Below are positions 43,971 through 54,085 of a stretch of DNA of 64,000 bases, one piece after another. Location of the stretch: contig JAULSU010000008.1 in NCBI GenBank assembly GCA_030512335.1, positions 248,001 to 312,000 of the forward strand. The letters are read 5' to 3'. The notes below the pieces were generated by a model, which saw only the letters and a program-made list of their open reading frames with translations, ran no database searches and had not been told where the DNA came from. Numbering within the stretch: the stretch's first letter is position 1; each line of letters starts with the position of its first letter. The DNA comes from Immersiella caudata. Taxonomy: Eukaryota; Ascomycota; Sordariomycetes; Sordariales; Lasiosphaeriaceae. A program made the position numbers and the translations under genes.

Positions 43971-44747
43971 ATGGGAAGCGCCTTCGAGGTTGTGCAACGT
44001 CCTCCTCCAGATCTAGGAACTCGTCTGCTCGGCCGTGCTCCTGGGCATCGTGACCAAGTTCATCAACTCGGTCATCGGCGCCGGCGGCCAGAACGACTCT
44101 CGTCTCATCTACACGCTGATCGTCGCCTCCATCAGCACCGTCTACTCGCTTCTGTTCATGGCCCCGTTTCTCTACACCTTCCTGGCCTTCCCAGCAGACA
44201 TATCCTGTTTGTCATGTGGCTCGTCGCCTTTTTGCCTCTTGGCCACTGTGAGTCAACCCCTACCTAGCATTCACAGATACAATTTCCGACGCACATTGAC
44301 TTTCAGCGTGTCGCCACCAACACTTGCAACGCTTTGTGGTACTCCAGCTACTGGGGGTACTACTGGGGAAACCCTTGGTACTACGATCCGATCGGCAACA
44401 ACATCGGCTACGCTAGCTGTCCCAAGTGGAGGGCTGTTCTGGTCTTTTCCTTCATGGCTGCCGTCACCTACTTGGTCAGCTCTATTCTTGTGAGTTCCTC
44501 TCCCGGCCCACTTCTCGGCTTGGCATCGAAGAAGCTGACCTCGTCCAGGGTTTGATTGTGGTGGTCAAGCACTACAAGGTCGGTCAGAAGAACAAGACAA
44601 ACCCGTAAGTGCATGTGCCGACAGAGTAAATCCTGAGGTATCACGCGCTGAAGCTTGCTCAGAACCACCAGCAACCCGACCCCTGTTGGTCTATGTAGAG
44701 GCCCCCAGACTTCGCAGGTGCCTCAGGCCGCCCCAGCAAATGTGTAA
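43971..44747 (+). pseudogene. MARVEL-like membrane protein, disrupted as read
   Basis: Four hydrophobic segments are readable: ELVCSAVLLGIVTKFINSVI, SISTVYSLLFMAPFLYTFLA, ILFVMWLVAF and WRAVLVFSFMAAVTYLVSSI. After the last comes a short cytosolic tail (HYKVGQKNKTN) and a final exon ending at 44747. This is the fungal MARVEL-like layout of about 200 residues. Later introns (44250-44308, 44490-44549, 44605-44661 approximately) are regular. The 5' exon is damaged: a frame change after MGSAFE, a TAG in QI-stop-ELVC, and two compensating one-base shifts around 44200-44230. It is either a recent pseudogene or a poor-quality sequence stretch. Confidence 0.6.
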
Positions 44748-45604
44748 GCCCCGCGGGGCGCATGAAGCTGGAGAGTTCGGTTCACATGGTGGAGAAATTG
44801 CGCATGATCTGTCGCAACATTGTCTTTTTCCTTGCCCTCCGAGGTACCGTTTGATATGTGGTGCCGAGCTCAGGCCTCAAGTGTCAGCCGCAACATCACC
44901 AGCAACTCTCAAGAGATAACTTCTTTGGGAAAGCTGCAGTTGTATGGGTGTGGTAGATCAGCCCTAACGAAGCACTAAAGAATGTGATTGGATAAATTAA
45001 TCGTGAGCTTCCCTTTATCCAGAACTTAATTTTCAATGATACCAATTTCTGTCCACAATTGTGCAAACTCAATCCCTTTCAATAGTAGAAGAAATTTAAC
45101 CCAGATGAAGCTAGAGCTAAAGTGAAGCTTTATCTGTAACACTGAGGGGTTGACTGAAGATATCCCACCCCTCTAACCTTTCACTTATCAGGTGTCATGA
45201 TACCGAGACGATAACCCTAGCACCGCTTGGACAAGTGGGTGCCGAGAGGACTTGATGTTCCTTCCCGAAGCTGGTTTGCAAGACAGATCTTGTTGAAATC
45301 GATGTGAGAGGCTGCAGATTCGATTCCAATTGGCCCCCGCAGACTTTAATACCGAATAGGCTTCAGCCTACCCGCTGTAAAGTTAGACACCGAGAGAACG
45401 CTGGATGTTGGAAGAACATTCCTTTGCACCTGAAAACCTAGACGCAGGAAACACTTTGATCTGCCACCTGAGCTTGACTTGATTGTCCATAAAGAATTGG
45501 CCGCCCCCTGACCAGATTCCGTCTCCTCAAATCTTTCCTCCTACAAGTCACATCACCCCTTACTCAATCAAACCCCTATCACAATTTCCAACACCGGCAT
45601 CAGC
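44748..45604. other. Intergenic, AT-richer
   Basis: About 0.85 kb, visibly richer in A+T than its surroundings, without a supported gene or repeat. Confidence 0.3.
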
Positions 45605-46519
45605 ATGGACGGCGGCCGATCTCATGGCCGCCGCCAAGCTTACTCCACCGAGCCCTACCCCGTGCTCGAGAACCCGTTGCCCGAGCTGGTAGACAACCAG
45701 CAAAACACCAGCAGCTGGGTCCATGAACTCTACGAGCAAGCCAATCCTTCGATGTTCGACCCAACCATCCGGGAGAAGGAAAACTTCCTCCCCAGGCCGG
45801 AAGCACCCGGTACTATCAAGATGGACCGGCTCCCCTTTTCCCAAGACCCCCTACTCACCGTGCTCCCCCACAGTCGGGAGCTGCAAGAAGTGTCAGACGC
45901 TGCCTGGGGTCTTGCCAACCGCTGCCGAGACCGTTACCAAATGCAACAAGACAATGTCAACGGGCAGCTCACGTGGAGATTAGCGGTGTGCGCGAAATTC
46001 ATCACAAAGCACTGGCAACTGGGAGACGCCCGCGATATCCGTGATTTCATCCCCGGTCCGACAGACACACCACTCCAGAAGCAGAGGCGCCTGCGACACT
46101 ATCGCCGACGACTGTTCGCCCATGTCATGTCCGCCGACTTCCCGCCCGAGGACGAGATGCATTTCTGGACGAACGGTAGCGAACAGGATGTCGAGCAGCG
46201 GCTGAGAGACTTTGTGAACATTACTTGCGACGGGGATGCAGAGAGGGCCAATGCCGCGCTGAGAGAAAGGAGCGGGCGCCCCGCGTACACGGCACCGTGG
46301 AACACACTACAGGAGAGAGGCAGTGGGAGGATTTATCAGCCCAGGCTGGAGGATTGGGACCATCGTGAGCCCTTGGTCAGACTTGCCGTGTTGCCGCCAC
46401 CGACTGTGTCTCCGAGCTTCTTCACGAATTTTCGACCAGAGGTATCATACTGCCCGCCTCAACAGACAGTAGCGGAGGCGAGACCAACGGAGCAGAGATC
46501 GATGCTGGCGTTCAGGTGA
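45605..46519 (+). CDS. Hypothetical protein, 304 residues
   Basis: A single open frame encodes a soluble, Arg/Gln/Pro-rich protein with no signal peptide, membrane helix or motif I recognise. A central part (about 95-205) is helix-like and basic (RLRHYRRRLFAHVMSADF). The ends are Pro-rich. Codon use and clean length suggest a real gene, and CT-rich promoter-like sequence with CAATCAAACC precedes the ATG. The function is unknown. Confidence 0.62.
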   Translation: MDGGRSHGRRQAYSTEPYPVLENPLPELVDNQQNTSSWVHELYEQANPSMFDPTIREKENFLPRPEAPGTIKMDRLPFSQDPLLTVLPHSRELQEVSDAAWGLANRCRDRYQMQQDNVNGQLTWRLAVCAKFITKHWQLGDARDIRDFIPGPTDTPLQKQRRLRHYRRRLFAHVMSADFPPEDEMHFWTNGSEQDVEQRLRDFVNITCDGDAERANAALRERSGRPAYTAPWNTLQERGSGRIYQPRLEDWDHREPLVRLAVLPPPTVSPSFFTNFRPEVSYCPPQQTVAEARPTEQRSMLAFR

Positions 46520-46982
46520 TGGACAGAGACGAGAAGGGAAGTGAGATAAAGCTTCAACATTTCAACCAATAGGCACATGCTGAAACAGGCAGTGGGATAG
46601 CATGTGGGTGACAGTCGAAAGGACGGGTGGAAGTCGATGTAGAAATTGAAGCGATCGGTCTTTGCACACATCCAAAGACCACAATCATCCGCGCCATGCT
46701 CTTGGTGTGACTTGACACTTCAAGGTGAGAAAGGTGACGGTCGAAACTGTGCCTGACCGCAGCCGTCAACGGGGAGTGGGGTGGACCCCTCACTAACCTT
46801 GTTGGGGGGGGGGGGGTTGGTGGGGCGCCTCCCAGGGGCCAATCTCCCAAATTACCCCGCCATCTCGACGAAAAGGCCCTGACCGCCAGGAACAAAAGTT
46901 GCCCAAGCCCGTTCCCTTTCACGCTGCCTCTTTATTTACATCCCTCCCGGCTCGTCGGAGCACATTACATACGATTGACAAG
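46520..46982. other. Intergenic with poly-G run
   Basis: This contains a run of 13 G (46804-46816) upstream of the mevalonate diphosphate decarboxylase gene. No coding sequence was seen. Confidence 0.4.
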
Positions 46983-48224
46983 ATGGCCGACTCTACCATC
47001 TATCGGGCCAGCACTACGGCGCCCGTCAATATCGCCGTGGTCAAGTAGGATTGACCACGCTCGCATCCGTCGCCCAATGTCTGCTAACCTCGCGGCGTCA
47101 GGTACTGGGGAAAGCGCGATCCCAAACTCAACCTCCCTACGAACAGCTCCCTCTCGGTTACCCTCTCGCAAGCCGACCTACGCACCCTCACGACGGCCTC
47201 GTGCTCCGCGTCGTACCCCGCTGCCGAAGGCGACTCCCTCTTGCTCAACGGCGAGCCATCTGATGTCTCGGGCGCACGCACCCAAGCCTGCTTCCTCGAG
47301 CTGCGCGCGCGTCGGGCCGCCCTCGAAGCCGCCGATCCCTCGCTCCCCAAGCTGTCGACCATGCCGCTCCGCCTGGTCTCGGAGAACAACTTCCCCACCG
47401 CGGCGGGCTTGGCGTCCTCGGCCGCCGGTTTCGCCGCCTTCGTGCGCGCCATCGCCAACCTCTACGAGCTTACCGCGTCGCCGTCCGAGCTCAGCCTCAT
47501 CGCGCGCCAGGGCTCCGGCTCGGCCTGCCGCAGCCTGTTTGGCGGATACGTTGCGTGGCGCATGGGCTCTGCAGAGGACGGGAGCGACAGCATGGCGGAC
47601 CAGGTGGCCGAAGCGTCGCACTGGCCCGAAATGCGGGCGCTGATCTTGGTCGTCTCCGCGGCCAAGAAGGGCGTCAGCTCTACGTCAGGCATGCAGCAGA
47701 CGGTGGCGACGTCGGGGCTGTTCCAGGAGCGCATCGCGCGGGTCGTGCCAGCGAACATGGACGCGATGGAGAAGGCCATCAAGAAGCGCGACTTTGCTGC
47801 CTTTGCCGAGGTTACCATGCGCGACTCCAACTCTTTCCACGCTACTTGCGCCGATACCTACCCGCCCATCTTCTACATGAACGACGTCTCGCGGGCGGCC
47901 ATCCGTGCGGTGGAGGCGATCAATGCGGCTGCTGGGAGGACCGTCGCTGCATACACGTTCGATGCGGGCCCGAACGCTGTCATCTACTACTTAGAGCAGG
48001 ATACCGAGGCGGTGGTTGGCACATTTTACCACGTTCTGGGCGACATGGACGGATGGAAGAGGGAGGTGCTCAGCGGGCCGGAGGCTCCGTTGTCGCTGGA
48101 CGAGGGCGTTGCTGCGCTGTTGAAGTCGGGTGTCAGCAGGATCATCATGACAGGTGTTGGGGAAGGCCCGCAGAAGACGGACGAGTACCTGGTGGCAGAG
48201 GACGGGAGCCCCGCGAAAAGGTAA
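46983..48224 (+). CDS. ERG19: Mevalonate diphosphate decarboxylase
   Basis: Two exons (46983-47044 and 47102-48224) give 394 residues, the normal length. The GHMP-kinase fold begins TAPVNIAVVKYWGKRD (active-site region spanning the intron). The phosphate-binding NNFPTAAGLASSAAGFAA follows, then GSGSACRSLFGG and the catalytic Asp in AYTFDAGPNAV. The enzyme turns mevalonate 5-diphosphate into isopentenyl diphosphate with ATP, the last mevalonate-pathway step towards ergosterol and other isoprenoids, in the cytosol. All key motifs are present and no damage is seen. Confidence 0.95.
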
Positions 48225-48537
48225 ACTCTTCCTGGAGGAGGTGTAGATCTGACGCACTTGGTAAACCGTACAAGCGTAGAAAAAAAACGCAGGCGATTGA
48301 TTGCGGCGGAGGATTGCCCCGTACCCGTGCTTGTGTGACGCTCAAGTTGGGCAGACAGGGGTGTAACTTCTGATGAGACTCGCCCTTACGTCAGGCCGCC
48401 CAGCTGCAAGGGTGTCGGGCTGGACCTGATCGGAGGTGACACGCGAACCGTCCTGGGGTCCTCACCTCCAAATTCCTGGCCAGCAGCTGCTTTCCGGCGA
48501 CAGCGCGGTTTCCCATCACATCAATGTCGCCGGCACG
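48225..48537. other. Intergenic
   Basis: A short spacer holding the 3' end of ERG19 and the promoter of the RUS-family gene. No distinct element was found. Confidence 0.3.
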
Positions 48538-50063
48538 ATGAGTCGGAGCATCTACGACATCGACCCGGCGGGCAATGTCATCACAACATACACGGGCACC
48601 GACTCGGAGGAGGAGACGCTGCGTAGCGTGAGTTGCAACTTCCCCAATCCCCAGTCCCCACATCGTGCTTCTGGGCTCCCTGCGCCTTCGCAAACCCAAT
48701 TGCTAAGCCGGTTTCCTTTTAATCGCCGCGCAGGAGAAGACCGAAGTACCCCTCGCCAAGGCGATTCTCTATGCCTTTCTGCCCGCTGGCTACCCACACA
48801 CGGTGACCAGCGACTACCTAGCCTACCAGACGTACGACTCTCTCCAAGCCTTCGCCTCGTCCATCACCTCCCTCCTCGCCAACCGTGCTGTCCTTGAGGG
48901 CCTAGGAGTCGGCGACTCCTCTTCTTCCCCGACAGGCGCCCTCATCCTCAAGATCACGGGTGACACCATCTCGCGCATCGCAACCATCCTCTTTGCCCAC
49001 CGCATGGGCCAGGCCATCGAGCCTGAGTGCAAGTTCTACCGCTTCCTCGCCGACATCTTCAACGATAGTGCCCAGTTCCTCGACCTCCTTACCCCGGCGC
49101 TGCCGTATTTTCCCAAACTCGGCGTCATCGTGTCGGCCGGCGTGCTCCGCTCGTTATGTGGCGTCGCAGCCAATGCCAGCAAGGCCAGTCTGTCCGCGCA
49201 CTTTGCGCTGACGGGCAACCTGGCCGAGCTCAACGCCAAAGAGGCCTCGCAAGAGACGGTCGTGTCTCTTTTGGGGATGCTCGTGGGGACGCTCGTGGTG
49301 CGCATGGTTGAGGACAAGCAGATGGTGTGGATGTTGATGGTGCTGCTGGCCGGTGCCCATCTCCTCATGAACTACCGGGCCGTGCGCTCCGTCGAGATGC
49401 GCTCGCTGAATCGCCAGCGCGCGACCATTGTCTTTCGGGAGTGGTTGGACCATGGAACGATCCTGACGCCTGCGCAGGCCGCCCAGCGGGAGAGCATCCT
49501 GTATCGTGGGCGGGGGAACTTGGCCAGCAAGACGGGCGAGTACACGGGGTTTTGCAGCTTTGGCACTTATGGCGACATTAAGGGGTGGAATCCGCGGGGA
49601 TATCATCGCTACGAGTTTGAGGCGCAGGGATATTTTCTCGGCGTCTGGCATCGGGGCGGCAACTTTTACATGCGCATCGCCGTCAAGGAGGGGACGATAA
49701 GGCCATTATCGGCGTGGTTTGATGCGGTGAATCACGCGTACCACTTTGACTCGGCGTTGAAGGATGGGCTACAGAGCCATTACGAGAACGAGATGCCGCT
49801 GGGGTATGTATCCGAGGAACAGAAACAGAGCATCTTTGCGGCTCTCACCGCTGCCGGGTGGGATTTGGACCAAAACGCAGTCGAGACCATGCTCCCCATC
49901 CGGGTGCGTGTGGGAGATGGGAAGAAAGGTTTGTGACTCCCATCGCAGCCCGGGTGTTACCATCTGTGTGTGATGTAATGCTGATATTTGCGTGACAGGC
50001 GTTCCACTGCTGGAGAAGGAACCTGCGCATCTGGTCCTACTACGAGAGGCAAAACACGACTGA
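48538..50063 (+). CDS. RUS/DUF647 family protein
   Basis: Exons 48538-48627, 48734-49928 and 49999-50063 join to 449 residues. Typical family stretches are FLPAGYPHTVTSDYLAYQ, RMGQAIEPECKFYRFLAD, DSAQFLDLLTPALP and GVAANASKASLSAHFAL. Hydrophobic helices follow (VSLLGMLVGTLVVRMV, VWMLMVLLAGAHLLMNY). This is the root-UVB-sensitive (RUS) family, named in plants for vitamin B6 and auxin phenotypes and of unknown biochemical role in fungi. The last small exon (VPLLEKEPAHLVLLREAKHD) is preferred over stopping at 49936, because it uses a regular acceptor and gives the usual C-terminus. Confidence 0.88.
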
Positions 50064-50395
50064 TCAGGGTAAGTAGATCGGGTTCTTGGTTTCGGATTAG
50101 AAAGGCGACCCATTATGGAGGCCGCATAGAATTGGGTTGGGATGGCACGGTACGGGCTTGGAAGGCAAAGGGCAGCGGGCATGCGTTATACATGATACCA
50201 CGCAGACCACCGTCTGCAATTCCGTTGAGGATTTCGATTTCGGGGGTGATATGAGTACAAATGAAGGATACAGTTTTGTTTACCGCAACGCCGTGTTACC
50301 GTTCCTATCCGTCCACGTCCCTCGTCGGAGCGGAGCATGCTTGGTCTCCCGCCAGTTATTCGTACACAGGTATACACATCTATAATGCTCGTTCA
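50064..50395. other. Intergenic
   Basis: A spacer between the convergent RUS-family and heme lyase genes; nothing recognised. Confidence 0.3.
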
Positions 50396-51325
50396 TTACA
50401 ACCCAACAGCCTTCATCGCCCTCATTTTGACACCTTCCCAGGTATTCAACTTCGGCCTCACATCCAGGTAAAAGTTTAGCTTCCCCGCTCCCTGGCCGTC
50501 ATTCCGCCCCGCATAAAAGTCAATCACATACTCAACCTGTGTCCCGCACCGATCCACCACCCAATCATGTCGGTCAAAGGGTGCCGTGTACCCGAGCAAC
50601 GTATTCATCCTGGCCTTGGGTGTCATGCGCTTCGACTCCCCCGCAAAGCTGTGTAGCCTCGGTCCGCCGCACTCTTTTGACGCAAAGGGTGCCTCCCACC
50701 GGAGGATCTCGGCCCAGGCACGCTCGTTGACGGCGTTGTGGATGGGGACGACGGTCTTCATGTCGGAGGGGGTTGCCGTGTGGCCTTTGCGCTTCATGGC
50801 TTCGAAGAACATCTTCTCGGAGGGGTAGATCCAGTTGCCCGAGGCGGACGCGCCGGTTTCTTGTTCGTTGTTCGCGGGAGTTGGTGCTGGGCAGGAGGAA
50901 GGGCCCGGATTGGAGGAGCGGGGGATGGTGGATATTTCGCGGGACTCGTCAAGTCGAGGGGAGGTGGGTTTTGCGGCGGGATCGGAAGCCGTGGAGGGGG
51001 ATGCGGTTGGTTGTCGCGAGAAGGTCGGGAGCCGGAACCATGAGGACCAGCTCTTGGAGGAGGAAGTCGAAGAAGGAGACTGACTAGGTTGTGCTGTAGG
51101 TACCGGAGGGGCAGAGTGCGCTTCAGGTGGTGCTGCTGAGCGCGCCTGCTGCAGCCAGGCTTCGCGTGTTTTGTGGTCGACGGGACATTTCGCCTCGTCT
51201 GCCGAGATGTTTGCGCTCGTGTCTTTCATCGTCGCAGGAGGTATCACGGGGTCGGCAGCTTTGCCTGTGGAGGTGGAGGAATCGTTGGTAATGAGGACGG
51301 TGTCGAGCAGGTCGGTAGTGTGCAT
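50396..51325 (-). CDS. Cytochrome c/c1 heme lyase (holocytochrome synthase)
   Basis: This intronless gene encodes 309 residues. A heme-binding Cys-Pro motif (KCPVDH, about residue 47) is followed by a long Ser/Pro-rich linker. The conserved core is NWIYPSEKMFFEAMKRKGH, VVPIHNAVNERAWAEILRWE and LLGYTAPFDRHDWVVDRCG, then a C-terminal Asp/Tyr-rich part (YVIDFYAGRND). The enzyme sits on the intermembrane-space side of the inner mitochondrial membrane and attaches heme to the CXXCH of apocytochrome c or c1. Which of the two (CYC3 or CYT2 type) cannot be decided from the sequence. Confidence 0.92.
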   Translation of the reverse strand: MHTTDLLDTVLITNDSSTSTGKAADPVIPPATMKDTSANISADEAKCPVDHKTREAWLQQARSAAPPEAHSAPPVPTAQPSQSPSSTSSSKSWSSWFRLPTFSRQPTASPSTASDPAAKPTSPRLDESREISTIPRSSNPGPSSCPAPTPANNEQETGASASGNWIYPSEKMFFEAMKRKGHTATPSDMKTVVPIHNAVNERAWAEILRWEAPFASKECGGPRLHSFAGESKRMTPKARMNTLLGYTAPFDRHDWVVDRCGTQVEYVIDFYAGRNDGQGAGKLNFYLDVRPKLNTWEGVKMRAMKAVGL

Positions 51326-51918
51326 TATGGCTGCATTTTAGGTGATGTCGAAAGATACGTCGTGAACTGGCCCGCGGTTGCCGACAACCTGATCGGATTG
51401 AGGAGCTTGGCCGAAATTTCGTGACAGCTGGCGGAGCTTTTCCCGATGCGTGGCAGCTGCGGCTCTGCCGCTCCACCTGCCCCCACCCATCTCTGCACGG
51501 GGACTGGAAAGGGTGAGCCTCACTGGCACGACGGGCCGTCTTGACACCTAATGAAGCAGACATGAGCACCCTTCAACGCAGAACCATTGGAGATACTCGA
51601 TGCTTGCAACCCCATCTCTGGCATGCGAATCTTTGGGGATTCTGTCCCGACAGGAGCTTTACTTGACCCGTTCCTGCTGCAACCCAGCACCCTGCGAGAA
51701 ACGGCTCAAGCAAGAGTGCGGTATCATTGCTTGGGAACCTGAAGTCAGCTAGTCACAATGCTCTTGCCCTGTTGTGGCATTCAGCGACACTTTTGGCGAA
51801 TGCACGGCGTGGCAAGCGTCCAAATTCATCCGAGTTGTCAGGCTGGACTCACCGAAACCGCTCAACTCCTAGCACTACCCAGTTCAGAGCGGGGGTGTTC
51901 GGAGGTTGCAAATGAAGC
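51326..51918. other. Intergenic
   Basis: This is the upstream region of the heme lyase gene and the left flank of the HET remnant. No gene was seen. Confidence 0.3.
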
Positions 51919-52802
51919 TTGAAGAAGACTGAGATGGAACGAGGCTTCAGTAACATTGTCTGCCAGATTGAAGAAAGCTGTATACCTAAGGCACTCTACT
52001 TCCTTTGGGGACTTTGTTTCATGCAAGGACCATATCGAGGGTATAAGCCGGGAAGACGGGGCTGGGAAAAGGTACGGGACAGCAGCCAACTCGCCAAATC
52101 CGAGGGACTCGACTACACATGGATTGACACTTGCTGCATCGACAAATCGTCCAGTGTAGAGTTTTCGAAGGCGATCAATTCCATGTTCCAATGGTACAGG
52201 GATGCAGCTATCTGTTACGCCTACCTCGGCGACGTCCCCAGCCGTGATAACCCAACGCTAGAGGTGCGTCCTTTTCCAAGAGCAGGTGGCTTACCCGCGG
52301 TTGGACCCTTCGGGAATTATTGGCACCAAAGGAGGGTCGAGATAGGGACGGAGAAACCGCTCCGGAACGTTGTGTCTCGGGTCACAACGAATCGATGTGA
52401 ATGCCTTGGACCGGCAGGTCTGGCCGGAGTACAGCATCGCACAAAATATGTCGTGGGCCGCAGGAAGTCAGAAGACTCGGCCAGAGCGGGAGCAAGTGGT
52501 CGCGACAAGCAGTCATGCCAGTACACGACTTGGGAATCACATCGACGCAGCATTGCGACCTGTGGCACTGGCACACTTACGAGCCAATAATTGTCGTATC
52601 CCTGGGTTGCCAACTTCATGGCTACCAGCTGGGCATCCTGCTCTCCAGAGACACGACAGGAAGCAGAAACGATGTTTTGGCCAGACTGCACTATCCATCT
52701 CTTGTTGCCCTGGAGAACCTAACCAACCTTCGTCTCTCACCCGCCGTGAAGTACGTTGGCATCTCCGCGCCTGCGAAACTGACACCCCAGTGGCGGTCCT
52801 GA
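51919..52802 (+). pseudogene. HET-domain gene remnant
   Basis: The core of a heterokaryon-incompatibility (HET) domain is readable: WEKVRDSSQLAKSEGLDYTW, IDTCCIDKSSSVEFSKAINS, MFQWYRDAAICYAYLGDVP. The usual start (LLNT..., LSHRWG) is missing. After DNPTLE the frame is lost, although later HET pieces recur in other frames (GTEKPLRNVVSRVT near 52345; IDVNALDRQVWPEYSIAQNM near 52390). A possible C-terminus (LSPAVKYVGIS) lies near 52740. In intact family members these proteins trigger cell death in incompatible fusions. This copy is truncated and frameshifted. Confidence 0.72.
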
Positions 52803-53619
52803 GAAACGAGGCCATGGCCTGAGATCAGGGTCTCGTCTCTGCTTTCGAGCGGATACACTCTACACTCCGCCCGTGGCCCGAACTGGATGCTCGACGCACA
52901 CCGAGGTGTTTTGCGACCCAAAAACCCATACCACGCCCAACACAACGCCGAGTCAACCGAGTACGCGCCGCTCGCTCTTGTTCGTGGCAGCTGTACTTCC
53001 AAGGCCTATGCCAACTACATCGCTGTGGCCATTAAAGCATATACCAACAACGTAGGGGCTACCCCTGTGCTCTCCCCACGAAAGGTGTCCCACACGCCGT
53101 GGATTACAGTGGCTGTTTCCGGCTTTGCGGTCGATGCGGGGAGCACTGGGAGAAGCAAGGTTGATCTGATGGACGATGGTAGGATGAGAAGTGTTATTTT
53201 GTACCTGAGCATCCACCCAACTACCGGCTAGGGGTCTCGTCCTGGCTGGTCGTATATACATGCTCACCAACCCCGCCCCCTGAGGACCGGCATCTCAGCT
53301 CGGCCTCGAGGAGCTCAGCGTCCCCCCCATGTAATCCATCTGCCGTTATGCACATAAAGAAAAGCCGTGGAAGACGTGTTCCGAAATCACAACGCTACCC
53401 CAATGCGTGGCGCTTCGTGTCGTCATGATCCGGGCGTCCCTCCGTACATGTGATCGGGTTTGACCGCCATTTGTTCCGTGGTATCCATCCGTAATCGCCC
53501 CGTTTAGGGCACTTGCCCGTGAAACACCCACGCCACAAGTGGCAGAGGTGATGGTTGCGGTGGCTGGTGGTTGTGTCGTGGGTTATAGAGGTGTTCGTCA
53601 AAGATGTCCAAGTTCACAT
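52803..53619. other. Intergenic
   Basis: No supported gene; a plus-strand frame at 52887-53231 has no recognisable domain. It may hold decayed 3' parts of the HET remnant. Confidence 0.3.
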
Positions 53620-54085
53620 CTACGCGAACGAGGCGGCGCCGCCGGTCTCGATGGCCTCGATCTCGGCGGCGGTGAGCGGGGCGCGGTGGAAGCGCGAAGG
53701 GAGCTCGTTGCGGTCAAAGTAGTAACCCTTGGGAGCGGCAACGGGGCCGAGGTCGGAGCCGGCCTTGCCGCCAATGCCAGCGCTGGCGGCCGTGATGGTC
53801 TTGCGAAGGGGGCCAAACTGCTGGGCGTGATCGCGATACGAGCTGAAAGTGGTGTGCGACGACTTGAACGACTCGGGGAGGGAGTGGGTCGGCGACGCGG
53901 GATGGGGCTGCGGTGTGTGGTCGACCGAGACTGCCAGGGGCGAAAATGTCAGTTTGCGTGCTTCCCACAGGGAAGAGAAGAGCGGTAGGCTACGCACCAG
54001 GGATGGTCCTCTTTCCAAGGAACCTGATGGACGGCTTGCGTTCGGCGTGCTGAGCAGCCTGGCGCAGGACCCTAGTGGCGTTCAT
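53620..54085 (-). CDS. KGD4: Alpha-ketoglutarate dehydrogenase subunit 4 (Ymr31-like)
   Basis: Two exons (54085-53998 and 53930-53620) give 132 residues. The Arg-rich amphipathic N-terminus (MNATRVLRQAAQHAER) fits a mitochondrial presequence, followed by IRFLGKRTIPG. The core has HPASPTHSLPESF and QQFGPLRKTI. The C-terminus YYFDRNELPSRFHRAPLTAA is the family hallmark. This small subunit, formerly listed as 37S ribosomal protein YMR31, tethers E3 (dihydrolipoamide dehydrogenase) to the 2-oxoglutarate dehydrogenase core in the matrix. Confidence 0.85.

Noticed and set aside
46804..46816. Poly-G run as a G-quadruplex regulatory element of ERG19
   Set aside because: A single homopolymer run with no further G tracts at the right spacing; more likely a slippage-prone tract.
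52887..53231. Plus-strand 114-codon frame after the HET remnant
   Set aside because: No match to HET C-terminal patterns in this frame and no promoter or splice context.
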